Positions 18,289-26,081 of a stretch of 64,000 nt of DNA are shown here, piece after piece. The number at the start of each line of letters is the position of its first letter. Positions within the stretch are counted from its first letter, which is position 1. The stretch spans positions 2,236,001-2,300,000 of the forward strand of contig CP073744.1 in assembly GCA_024397955.1 (NCBI GenBank), given 5' to 3'. The notes under the pieces were generated by a model. That model made no database searches, was not told where the DNA came from, and saw nothing but the letters and a program-made list of their open reading frames with translations. The translations under genes and the position numbers were made by a program. This stretch comes from a bacterium SCSIO 12696 (GTDB lineage Bacteria; Pseudomonadota; Gammaproteobacteria; Pseudomonadales; Porticoccaceae).

Positions 18289-19521
18289 ATGGCTGATTGG
18301 TTGACGGTAGAACAGGCGCTGGATCACTTGCGTCAGCAAGTAAAGCCGGTTGCTGAAACAGAAACCGTAAACCTGATCGCTGCCAATGGCCGAGTGCTGG
18401 CCAGCGACCAGATTGCGGTCGTCAATGTGCCCCCCGCAGACAACTCTGCGATGGACGGTTTTGCATTTGCATTTGCCGATTTACAAGCTGGTGGCGAGCT
18501 GCCAGTGACTTTGCCGGTCAGCCAACGCATCCCTGCGGGGTTGGCCCCCGAACCGCTTGAGCCCGGTAGCGCGGCCCGTATTTTTACCGGTAGTGAGATT
18601 CCCCCCGGGGCCGACACGGTGGTGATGCAGGAAAACTGCACGTATTCAGAAGAGGGTGATCAGGTAATTGTTCATCGGGCTCCCAGCAAGGGGGCGGGGG
18701 ACAATGTACGACCCTGTGGCCAGGATATTCGCAGTGGTGAAGTACTGCTAAAAGCGGGCCAGCGCTTGCGGGCGCCGGAGCTGGGTTTGTTGGCTTCTGT
18801 GGGTATTGGTGTTGTGCCGGTGTACCGACGCATCAAGGTGGCGGTGGTTTCGACTGGTGATGAACTGGTGGAGCCCGGCGATTCATTGGCATCGGGGCAG
18901 ATATACAATGCCAATCGGTATTTGCTGGCGGGGTTGCTGCAGGGGTTGGGTGCTGAGGTGGTGGACCTTGGCTGTGCTAAGGACCACCCGGACAGCATTG
19001 AAGTATTGTTGCGCCGTGCAGCCAGTGAAGCGGACTGTGTACTGTCCAGCGGCGGGGTTTCGGTCGGTGAAGAAGACCACGTCAAATCGGTGCTGGCCAA
19101 ACTGGGTCGCCAAGTGTTTTGGAAAATCGCTGTCAAACCCGGCAAGCCATTGGCTTTTGGTCATATTTGCGACACCCCGTTTTTTGGCTTGCCAGGAAAT
19201 CCAGTGTCCGCCTGCGTCACCTTTGCGCTGTTTACCCGTCCCTATTTGTCAGCGATGCAAGGGGCCGGTTTTGTGCAACCGCGCCGCTTTGTTGCCAAAG
19301 CGGGGTTTGATGTTGCCAAACCCCGCCGGCGGGAAGAGTATTTACGAGCCAATTTGGAAGTGATCGATGGCCAATTGACTGCGGTGCCGTTGGCCAATCA
19401 GAGCTCCGGGGTGTTGACCTCCATCAGTCGATCTGATGTTTTGGCAGTGGTGCCGATTCGCAAGACGATTGATCGTGGCGCTGATGTAAAAGTGATACCC
19501 ATTCAAGGGCTGCTCAATTAG
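18289..19521 (+). CDS. moeA: Molybdopterin molybdotransferase MoeA
   Basis: A 410-residue MoeA, which inserts molybdate into adenylated molybdopterin. Conserved blocks are PPADNSAMDGFAF, IFTGSEIPPGADTVV, VVSTGDELVEPG, IYNANRYLL, SSGGVSVGEEDHVK, VKPGKPLAFG and FGLPGNPVSA. Length is normal and all four domains are present. Last gene of the moa cluster. Its 3' end overlaps the end of the convergent DUF1570-like gene by 8 bp, an arrangement that leaves no room for a terminator between them. Confidence 0.96.
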   Translation: MADWLTVEQALDHLRQQVKPVAETETVNLIAANGRVLASDQIAVVNVPPADNSAMDGFAFAFADLQAGGELPVTLPVSQRIPAGLAPEPLEPGSAARIFTGSEIPPGADTVVMQENCTYSEEGDQVIVHRAPSKGAGDNVRPCGQDIRSGEVLLKAGQRLRAPELGLLASVGIGVVPVYRRIKVAVVSTGDELVEPGDSLASGQIYNANRYLLAGLLQGLGAEVVDLGCAKDHPDSIEVLLRRAASEADCVLSSGGVSVGEEDHVKSVLAKLGRQVFWKIAVKPGKPLAFGHICDTPFFGLPGNPVSACVTFALFTRPYLSAMQGAGFVQPRRFVAKAGFDVAKPRRREEYLRANLEVIDGQLTAVPLANQSSGVLTSISRSDVLAVVPIRKTIDRGADVKVIPIQGLLN

Positions 19522-21079
19522 CAGCCTCTGCCGTTTTTTCGTTTTCGAGCAGTTTGCTTAAACTCTGTTTGGCTTTTTTCGTAAACGCATTACGGCTGGC
19601 TGCCAGGTGCCGGTAGAGGTTCTTGGCTGGCTCAGTTTGTTGCTGTTGTTCATACATCTTTGCTAGCTCGAAGTAATACTTCATATCTCCAAATCGATAG
19701 GCTAGCTCCTGTAGTGCAGTAGAGGCTTCTTGCATTCCTTTCCCTTCGCTTAATAAAGATGGATCTTTCCTGTATACCTGTGCCAGCCCTTCCCAGGCAC
19801 GTAAGTGGGCGCTGTCGGCTCTAAGGGCTTTTCGGAATTTACTGCGAGCCTGCTTAAGTAGCTTTGTTGACTCTTCCCCGTTGGTGTCCCAGGCTTTGCC
19901 AAAAAGCAAATCTCCGTACAGTGCATTCAGCCATGGGTCATCTTTGTGATCGGGGTAGATGACGCCTAACTGCTGAATGATTTCATCGGTTTCCTTTGTT
20001 TTCAGCCATAAGTGACGCAGCGCATAGCTTTGAGAGGTGGGGGAAGAGGGGTCCAGTTCTATAGATTTTCTAAGTAATACGGATGCCTCGTCACGGCCGC
20101 TTTTGTGCCTCAGCCACATGACCTGCCCCAAGTGAAAGGCAATTTCGCTATCAGGAAGTTTTCTGATGGAATGAAAGTCATTAACAGCAGGTTTTTCAGG
20201 TTCGTATGTTAGATATGTATATTGTCTTTTTTTTGTGTGTTTTTTTACTAAACGGCCTAAATCGCTGTAAGACATCTCAAAGGCAGCCTGAAAAGCTTTG
20301 TCTATATCGACCCCTTTATTCCATAGGCTCAAATATTTGATAACTTTTTTTTGGTAGTTAGGGTTTGCGAAAAAATAATGTTGCAGTGCCCATGAGGAAG
20401 CATGAAATTCACTTCTTTTAGCGATTTTTTTCGGGTGTTGAGTTGCTTTAAAAATTTCCTCTATTGGTATTACTCTCAATCTGTTGACAGTCCATAAGTA
20501 TCTTTCAGTCCGCATCCCGTATTTAATAATATTGCTGTCAATAACCGTTGCGGAGAGAAATGAATTAAGACCTCCTCGATACCACAGAGGGTAGTTAGTT
20601 GTGTTACCAGTATTCCTTAAAAGGAAGTTTACATAAACTCCAAACAGTGTTTGCCTGGCGGAATTATTTTCTTTCTTTTTTGTTTTAAAATCGCTGGCTT
20701 TAACGACGCTGAAATTGCCATCGTGCCTGGAAAAGGTGAATGCTGCTTGGTATCGGTTGCTGCCTATGTCAATACGGCGGAAATGAGCTGCTTTTTTGAT
20801 GACGAATATCTTATAGCGATTCACACCTTCGATGTTTTTACTGTTGATAAACATTTGTGCAAAGCGTCTAAATGCTTCAAGGTCATGGGCAAACGCCTTG
20901 GCGTAGTTTTCATCAGCGTCTGTAATAATATGAAAGCTTTCCGTTTTGACCTCTAGCCATTCATCATCTAGCAGTTTGAGGGGGCTGCTATCAGCAAAAA
21001 GCGTGCATGATAATAAGCAAGCGATGGTGCTGCTGAGTAGTTTTGAAAAAAGGGCGAAGCGACGTAGGTTGATGAGCAT
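19514..21079 (-). CDS. Secreted DUF1570-like/TPR protein of unknown function
   Basis: A 521-residue protein with a signal peptide (about 8-29, ending LFADSS). The N-terminal half (WLEVKTESFHIITDADENYAKAF, RRFAQMF, YKIFVIKKAAHFRRI) resembles the metallopeptidase-like DUF1570 group. The HExxH zinc motif expected in the helix near 150-175 is missing (that helix reads QTLFGVYVNFLLRN), so peptidase activity is unlikely. The C-terminal half has TPR-like helices (HLRAWEGLAQVYRKDP, YYFELAKMYEQQQQTEPA). AT-richer than the surrounding moa genes and opposite in strand, it splits moeA from moeB and may be a later insertion. Confidence 0.6.
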   Translation of the reverse strand: MLINLRRFALFSKLLSSTIACLLSCTLFADSSPLKLLDDEWLEVKTESFHIITDADENYAKAFAHDLEAFRRFAQMFINSKNIEGVNRYKIFVIKKAAHFRRIDIGSNRYQAAFTFSRHDGNFSVVKASDFKTKKKENNSARQTLFGVYVNFLLRNTGNTTNYPLWYRGGLNSFLSATVIDSNIIKYGMRTERYLWTVNRLRVIPIEEIFKATQHPKKIAKRSEFHASSWALQHYFFANPNYQKKVIKYLSLWNKGVDIDKAFQAAFEMSYSDLGRLVKKHTKKRQYTYLTYEPEKPAVNDFHSIRKLPDSEIAFHLGQVMWLRHKSGRDEASVLLRKSIELDPSSPTSQSYALRHLWLKTKETDEIIQQLGVIYPDHKDDPWLNALYGDLLFGKAWDTNGEESTKLLKQARSKFRKALRADSAHLRAWEGLAQVYRKDPSLLSEGKGMQEASTALQELAYRFGDMKYYFELAKMYEQQQQTEPAKNLYRHLAASRNAFTKKAKQSLSKLLENEKTAEAAN

Positions 21080-21223
21080 TCAGTGGCACTCCTTTGCTGT
21101 AAGTGTTAAAAATTGTTGTCTAGCTTACCAAAAGCCCATCTAAACTTCATAATGCCCTGTTTAATGCTGATCCCCATGATTTCGCACCCCGCTCGGGGTA
21201 AATCACTTTTGCAGGACACGACC

Positions 21224-21757
21224 ATGATCATGAAACACATTGCTCGTCGAGGAATGAAGCTTTTACTGGCTCCGCTGGCATTGATTGCCCTCGGTGGTGC
21301 CAAAATGCCTGAACACAGTTACGTGGGTGCTGGAGATATGGCTCCCGGTTTTTCGGTGACGACCACAGAAGGCAAAGTGGTGGATACCAAGGCTCTAAAG
21401 GGCAAGGTTGTGTTGGTGAATTTCTTCGCCACCTGGTGCCCCTACTGCAAAGTGAAGCTCCCGCTGATTGATAAAACCATTTACCAACAAATTGATCACG
21501 ACGACTTTGTGGTGATTAACTTGGGCCGTGAGCACGACACCGCTGAGATGGTGGAATACAAGGATGAATACAATTTCGCCATGCCGTTTGCCCCAGATCC
21601 CGGGCGCGCGATATACAAGCAGTACGCGGAACAAATGATTCCCCGCAGTGTGGTCATTGGCCGAGACGGCGTTATAGTGCTGCACCAGCAGGACTCCACC
21701 CCGGAAGCCGTAAAAAACCTCAAGCGGGTTATTCAGCAGCAGCTGAGCGCACCCTGA
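21224..21757 (+). CDS. Exported TlpA-family thioredoxin-like protein
   Basis: A 177-residue redoxin. The N-terminal signal or anchor (about 10-26) follows the ATG at 21224; the next ATG six bases on is also possible. Then comes a thioredoxin fold: GDMAPGFSVTTTEGKVV, VLVNFFATWCPYCKVKLP with active-site WCPYC, cis-proline region MIPRSVVIGRDG. TlpA/ResA relatives reduce periplasmic disulfides, for example in cytochrome c maturation. Its stop abuts the moeB start with no gap, so the two are co-transcribed, though a functional link is not obvious. Confidence 0.85.
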   Translation: MIMKHIARRGMKLLLAPLALIALGGAKMPEHSYVGAGDMAPGFSVTTTEGKVVDTKALKGKVVLVNFFATWCPYCKVKLPLIDKTIYQQIDHDDFVVINLGREHDTAEMVEYKDEYNFAMPFAPDPGRAIYKQYAEQMIPRSVVIGRDGVIVLHQQDSTPEAVKNLKRVIQQQLSAP

Positions 21758-22504
21758 GTGGCAGATACGCCGAGCTTACGCTACGCCCGCCAGCGTTTAT
21801 TGCCAGAGGTGGGTGAACAAGGCCAGCAATCGCTGGCCTCTTGTCGTGTGCTATTGGTCGGCGCCGGTGGCTTGGGTGCGCCGGCAGCACTGTATTTGGC
21901 CGGTGCCGGTATGGGCACTCTTATTGTCGCTGATGGTGATGCGGTTGATGTAACTAACTTGCATCGTCAGGTGTTGTACCGAGCAGGCGACTGCGGCACC
22001 AGTAAGTCCGACAGTGCCCAGAGTCAGCTGGAGGCGTTAAACCCTCACACCACTGTGGAGTCCATTGATGAACGCCTGGATCTAGAAGCGTTAGATTACT
22101 ACGTGCCGGAAGTGGACGTGGTACTGGATTGCAGCGATAACCTGGCCACTCGCCTGGCGGTAAACAGCGCCTGCCAGCGCCATGGCACATCACTGGTGTT
22201 TGGTGCCGCGGTAGGTTGGGACGGTCAGTTGGCGGTGTTTGATTACGGCAGCGGGCAGAAGCAACCTTGCTATCAGTGCCTGTTCGGCAATCAATTGCCT
22301 CCGGTGCAGGCGAGTTGTGCGGAGATGGGAGTCATGGGGCCGGTGGTCGGTATGCTCGGAACGGCGATGGCCCTGGAGGCCATCAAACTGCGCTTGGGTA
22401 TGGGGTCTAAAGCACGCAACAGGCTGCAATTATTCGACGGCCAGAATTTTACCTGGCGTTCCATATCGTTGGGGGCAAATCCAGATTGCCCGGTTTGCGG
22501 CTGA
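21758..22504 (+). CDS. moeB: Molybdopterin-synthase adenylyltransferase MoeB / ThiF-HesA family
   Basis: A 248-residue E1-like enzyme that activates the MoaD C-terminus with ATP. Features: nucleotide-binding VLLVGAGGLGAPAALYLAGAG, DGDAVDVTNLHRQVLY, DCSDNLATR, and zinc-site cysteines in CYQCLFG and the C-terminal CPVCG. The start is GTG at 21758, directly after the TlpA stop. The R and Q following NLH are the conserved adenylation residues. ThiS rather than MoaD activation cannot be excluded by sequence, but the moa cluster 2 kb upstream favours MoeB. Confidence 0.9.
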   Translation: MADTPSLRYARQRLLPEVGEQGQQSLASCRVLLVGAGGLGAPAALYLAGAGMGTLIVADGDAVDVTNLHRQVLYRAGDCGTSKSDSAQSQLEALNPHTTVESIDERLDLEALDYYVPEVDVVLDCSDNLATRLAVNSACQRHGTSLVFGAAVGWDGQLAVFDYGSGQKQPCYQCLFGNQLPPVQASCAEMGVMGPVVGMLGTAMALEAIKLRLGMGSKARNRLQLFDGQNFTWRSISLGANPDCPVCG

Positions 22505-22533
22505 GCGATTGCCGTCCCTGGCAGCTTGCTCAA

Positions 22534-24198
22534 TCAGTCTTTCAGCTTTTTGTACTTGATGCGGTGAGGTTGTGCATCTTCGCCTTTGCGCTTGATCAGG
22601 TCTTCGTGGTATTCCGTGTAATTGCCCTCGTAAAACTCGATGTTGCCGTCGTCTTCGTAGGCCAGAATATGAGTGGCAATGCGATCCAGGAACCAGCGGT
22701 CGTGAGAAATCACCATGGCGCAGCCGGGGAAGGTTTGCAGCGCTTCTTCCAGGGCACGCAGGGTTTCCACGTCCAGGTCATTTGAGGGTTCGTCCAGCAG
22801 CAGCATATTGGCGCCCTGCTTGAGGGTATTGGCCAAGTGTAGGCGGCCGCGCTCACCACCGGACAGGTCGCCAACTCGTTTCTGCTGGTCACTGCCTTTA
22901 AAATTAAAGCGGCCCACGTAAGCGCGGGAGCTGACTTCGTAGTTGCCAATGCGCAGTACGTCGTGGCCACCGGAGACTTCTTCCCAAACACTTTTGCTGT
23001 CGTCCAGGTTGGCCCGGCTCTGATCCACAAAACCCACTTGTACGGTTTCGCCGATGTTGATGGTGCCGCTGTCGGGCTGCTCCTGGCCAGTAATCATGCG
23101 GAACAGAGTGGATTTGCCCATGCCGTTGGCACCGATGATGCCGACAATAGCTCCTTTTGGAATGGAGAAGCTCAGGTTTTCCATCAAGGTACGGCCATCG
23201 TAACTTTTGGTGACATTGTCAAACTCAATGACCTTGTCGCCCAGGCGCTCGCCCACCGGAATATAAATTTCGTTGGTTTCGTTGCGCTTTTGGAATTCCT
23301 GGCTGTTCATTTCTTCGAAGCGGGCCAGACGGGCTTTGTTTTTAGCCTGACGGCCTTTGGGGTTTTGGCGTACCCACTCCAGCTCTTGCTTGATGGCTTT
23401 TTGGTGAGACGCTTCGGTTTTTTCTTCCTGGGCCAGACGAGCCTCTTTCTGTTCCAGCCAGCTGGTGTAATTGCCCTCATAGGGAATACCGCGGCCGCGG
23501 TCCAACTCCAGAATCCAGCCAGCGGCGTTATCGAGGAAGTAACGGTCGTGGGTGATGGCCACTACAGTACCGTTGAAGTCCACCAGAAAACGCTCCAACC
23601 AGTGTACCGATTCGGCATCCAGGTGGTTGGTCGGCTCGTCCAGAAGCAGCATGTCCGGGCGCGATAACAGCAGGCGACACAAGGCTACGCGGCGGCGTTC
23701 ACCACCAGACAGCTTGGTGACGTCTGCGTCCCAAGCGGGTAAACGCAGTGCGTCTGCGGCTACATCCATACGGTTCTGGATGTTGTGGGCGTCCCAAGCC
23801 TGAATAATGTTCTCAAACGCTTCCTGTTTTTTTGCCAACTTGTCGAAATCGGCGTCCGGGTCGGCGTAATCGGCGTACACCTGTTCCAACCCTGCGAGGG
23901 CGTCAAAAGCCTCTCTCAAGCCGTCTTCCACGTTGCCTTTGACGTCTTTGTCCGGATCCAGCTCGGGCTCCTGAGGCAAGTAGCCCACCTTGATGTCCGG
24001 CATTGGGCGAGCTTCGCCTTCGTAGTCTTTGTCGACCCCCGCCATGATCCGCAGCAGAGTAGACTTACCGGCGCCGTTCAGGCCAAGTACGCCGATTTTG
24101 GCGCCGGGGAAAAATGACAGGGAAATATCTTTAAGAATTTCGCGCTTGGGGGGAACAATTTTCCCCACCCGGTTCATGGAATAAACGTATTCAGCCAT
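22534..24198 (-). CDS. ettA: Energy-dependent translational throttle protein EttA (ABC-F)
   Basis: A 554-residue ABC-F ATPase that binds the ribosomal E site and gates the first elongation steps according to ATP/ADP level. Two ABC cassettes: Walker A GLNGAGKST and GANGMGKST, signatures LSGGERRR and LSGGERGR, Walker B LLLDEPTNHLD and LLLDEPSNDLD, with a charged inter-domain linker (about 245-305). MAEYVYSMNRVGKIVPPKRE is the EttA N-terminus. No transmembrane segments. Monocistronic. Confidence 0.97.
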   Translation of the reverse strand: MAEYVYSMNRVGKIVPPKREILKDISLSFFPGAKIGVLGLNGAGKSTLLRIMAGVDKDYEGEARPMPDIKVGYLPQEPELDPDKDVKGNVEDGLREAFDALAGLEQVYADYADPDADFDKLAKKQEAFENIIQAWDAHNIQNRMDVAADALRLPAWDADVTKLSGGERRRVALCRLLLSRPDMLLLDEPTNHLDAESVHWLERFLVDFNGTVVAITHDRYFLDNAAGWILELDRGRGIPYEGNYTSWLEQKEARLAQEEKTEASHQKAIKQELEWVRQNPKGRQAKNKARLARFEEMNSQEFQKRNETNEIYIPVGERLGDKVIEFDNVTKSYDGRTLMENLSFSIPKGAIVGIIGANGMGKSTLFRMITGQEQPDSGTINIGETVQVGFVDQSRANLDDSKSVWEEVSGGHDVLRIGNYEVSSRAYVGRFNFKGSDQQKRVGDLSGGERGRLHLANTLKQGANMLLLDEPSNDLDVETLRALEEALQTFPGCAMVISHDRWFLDRIATHILAYEDDGNIEFYEGNYTEYHEDLIKRKGEDAQPHRIKYKKLKD

Positions 24199-24311
24199 GG
24201 CGGCAACTGGCCTCGTGAAAGGTGAATGAAAGTGCGCGGATTCTACCCTATGACGAGCTTGGTTACAGCTTTCCGGGGCCGCTATATAGCGAGTTAATCG
24301 CTCCTAAGGCA

Positions 24312-24340
24312 TTGGCATTATTGGTAATTTGCAGTATGGT
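24312..24340 (+). promoter_or_regulatory. Predicted sigma-70 promoter of the small RNA
   Basis: TTGGCA (24312-24317), 17-bp spacer, TATGGT (24335-24340). Transcription would start near 24347. No start codon or ORF fits between it and the terminator at 24431, which argues for a non-coding transcript. Confidence 0.5.
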
Positions 24341-24346
24341 TGGTGC

Positions 24347-24431
24347 CTAGAAAATCAAGAGCCTGTTAAGGGCCGCATACCCAAAATACTAACCCCTGGC
24401 TGGCATCTCCCTCCGTCACCAGGGGTTTTTT
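24347..24431 (+). ncRNA. Candidate small RNA (~85 nt) with CU-rich terminator loop
   Basis: Between a good sigma-70-like promoter and an intrinsic terminator lies an ~85-nt segment without an ORF. A small 5' hairpin is possible around GCCTGTTAAGGGC (24361-24373). The 3' end is a 9-bp stem with a 19-nt loop containing CTCCCTCC (24407-24414), complementary to Shine-Dalgarno sequences. No family recognised (not 6S, SRP, RNase P, tmRNA). It may act on ribosome-binding sites; this is inference. Confidence 0.45.
24391..24431 (+). terminator. Intrinsic terminator of the candidate small RNA
   Basis: Stem AACCCCTGG (24391-24399) with CCAGGGGTT (24419-24427), followed by T through 24431. The loop is 19 nt and CU-rich, longer than typical terminator loops. 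Confidence 0.75.
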
Positions 24432-24601
24432 GTGTTTTACGCGTTGAATTAGGCGCATATCAAGGTTTTTGATTCACCAGCCTAATTTGTCTAACTTATT
24501 GATTTACATGCCTTAAAGAGGGTGTAAAGTTAGGTAAACCGCATGGTTGAGGGTGCTTGCCCTGTGTATCTTCACCGATTGAAGTTAACCGGCAGGTTGT
24601 T
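24432..24601 (+). promoter_or_regulatory. Structured leader upstream of the TlpA-like gene
   Basis: No gene. Two dyads are visible: AATTAGGC (24447-24454) with GCCTAATT (24480-24487), enclosing a nested ATCAA/TTGAT pair, and CTAACTT (24490-24496) with AAGTTAG further on. A weak AGG ribosome site precedes the ATG at 24602. These may fold in the mRNA leader; the function is unknown and no riboswitch class was recognised. Confidence 0.35.
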
Positions 24602-25885
24602 ATGTTTCACTGCTTTTGCTCCCCGACATCAACGTCAAATCACACAAAATACCGACTGCTGGTGGTTATTGCAGCCTTGCTGTTTGGCCAACTGACTGCG
24701 GTAGCTGACGAGAAGCGCGCGGCTGCCTGGCAAAACATCAATCAGCAGTTTGAAGTCCTGCGCATCGAAATCCAAACATCCAGAAAGCAAGGCAGGAAAC
24801 TTGCCCCCCAGCAAATCGCGCAACGTCGCCAGCAAATCCTCAATCACGTTATTGCTCTCTATCGACAACAACCCCGGGATGCCGTAGCTCTCGATGCCAT
24901 GCTATTGGCTCTGCACTCCAGCAACGATCGCAAGACCCACCTGGAAGTGTGTCGCAACCTGCTGACCAATCATCTGCAAAACCCGTCGCTGTACATGGCT
25001 TTTCCGATGATTGCTTCGTTGATTCACTTCGATGATGACTGTGAACAGTTATTGTTGCAGGCATCGGAGCGCGGTTCCAATGAACAGGTGCGCCATGTAG
25101 CCGCCCTGCAATTGGCGGTGATTTACTCAAAAATGGCTCAGTTGTTGGCCAATACCACTGAGCTGGGTATGTCCATGGAAGAATATGTCACTTCAAAAAC
25201 CCGCTCTTCTTTTGGCGAACTATCCAATCAGGCCGCTGCGAATATTACTCACCCTCTGTGCAGCAATAACTGGCTCGACAGAGACTGGCGCCACGTGCGC
25301 AGCCGAGCGCTTCAGCTGGTACAGGCGGTGATGAACAGCGAGCAACCCATCGGCTTTTATTTGCCCGCTCATAAAAAAAATCCGCGCAAGTCAGCCATGG
25401 AAACCGTAGCAGACGTGGCCGCGGTGGTTCACCATCGGCTCACCAACGCCTCTTCCGGGGTGAAGTTGGAAGAGTTTGCCTTTAAGGACTTTGAAGGAAA
25501 CGCCACTAGCTTGAGCAGTCACTTGGGCAATGTGGTGGTTATTGACGTATGGGCCACCTGGTGTCGCCCTTGTGTCACTGGTATGGCGAGTATGAGGGAT
25601 TTGAATCAACGCATGGCGGGGCGGCCTTTTTCATTGATAACCATCAGTGTTGATAGTGACCTGGGGCTGGCGAAGCGATTTGCCGAACGCAACGACATGC
25701 CGTTCCACAACTGGTATGTGGGTGAAAACAGTGAGTTTCTGACCCGCTGGGGAATCCGTCATATTCCAAAGATTATTGTGCTGGATGAAAAAGGCGTGGT
25801 GCGGACAATTCCCAACATCGGCCATCAAGATCTGGTGAAGCATGTGGATCAGCTGGTAACTGCGGCCCAGCAATCACAACCGTAA
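24602..25885 (+). CDS. TlpA-like thioredoxin protein with long helical N-terminal region
   Basis: A 427-residue exported protein. A hydrophobic signal (about 17-35, ending LTAVADE) precedes about 250 helical residues with no recognised domain (four cysteines, including CEQLLLQ). The last 140 residues form a ResA/TlpA thioredoxin domain: FEGNATSLSSHLGNVVVIDV, active site WATWCRPCVTGM, cis-proline RHIPKIIVLDEKG. ATG at 24602 is chosen because it gives a signal peptide and has AGG upstream; a TTG at 24557 is in frame. Probably a periplasmic disulfide reductase. It lies 196 bp before the ScsB/DsbD gene, which could supply its electrons. Confidence 0.8.
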   Translation: MFHCFCSPTSTSNHTKYRLLVVIAALLFGQLTAVADEKRAAAWQNINQQFEVLRIEIQTSRKQGRKLAPQQIAQRRQQILNHVIALYRQQPRDAVALDAMLLALHSSNDRKTHLEVCRNLLTNHLQNPSLYMAFPMIASLIHFDDDCEQLLLQASERGSNEQVRHVAALQLAVIYSKMAQLLANTTELGMSMEEYVTSKTRSSFGELSNQAAANITHPLCSNNWLDRDWRHVRSRALQLVQAVMNSEQPIGFYLPAHKKNPRKSAMETVADVAAVVHHRLTNASSGVKLEEFAFKDFEGNATSLSSHLGNVVVIDVWATWCRPCVTGMASMRDLNQRMAGRPFSLITISVDSDLGLAKRFAERNDMPFHNWYVGENSEFLTRWGIRHIPKIIVLDEKGVVRTIPNIGHQDLVKHVDQLVTAAQQSQP

Positions 25886-26081
25886 AAAGGCCTTATAGCG
25901 TTATTGGTTTTGTGAGCCGCTATTTACCTTTCTTAAACTATTTCCTTGTATATTAACCATTTGAACAGGCCTGAAACAGATTTCTCAGTGGATTTTCTGT
26001 ACATTGTGCCCCCTAAAAATTTACGCAAAATCACACTTTTTGGTGTCTGATCCACACTGAAAAATTATATCGAGGTGAATA

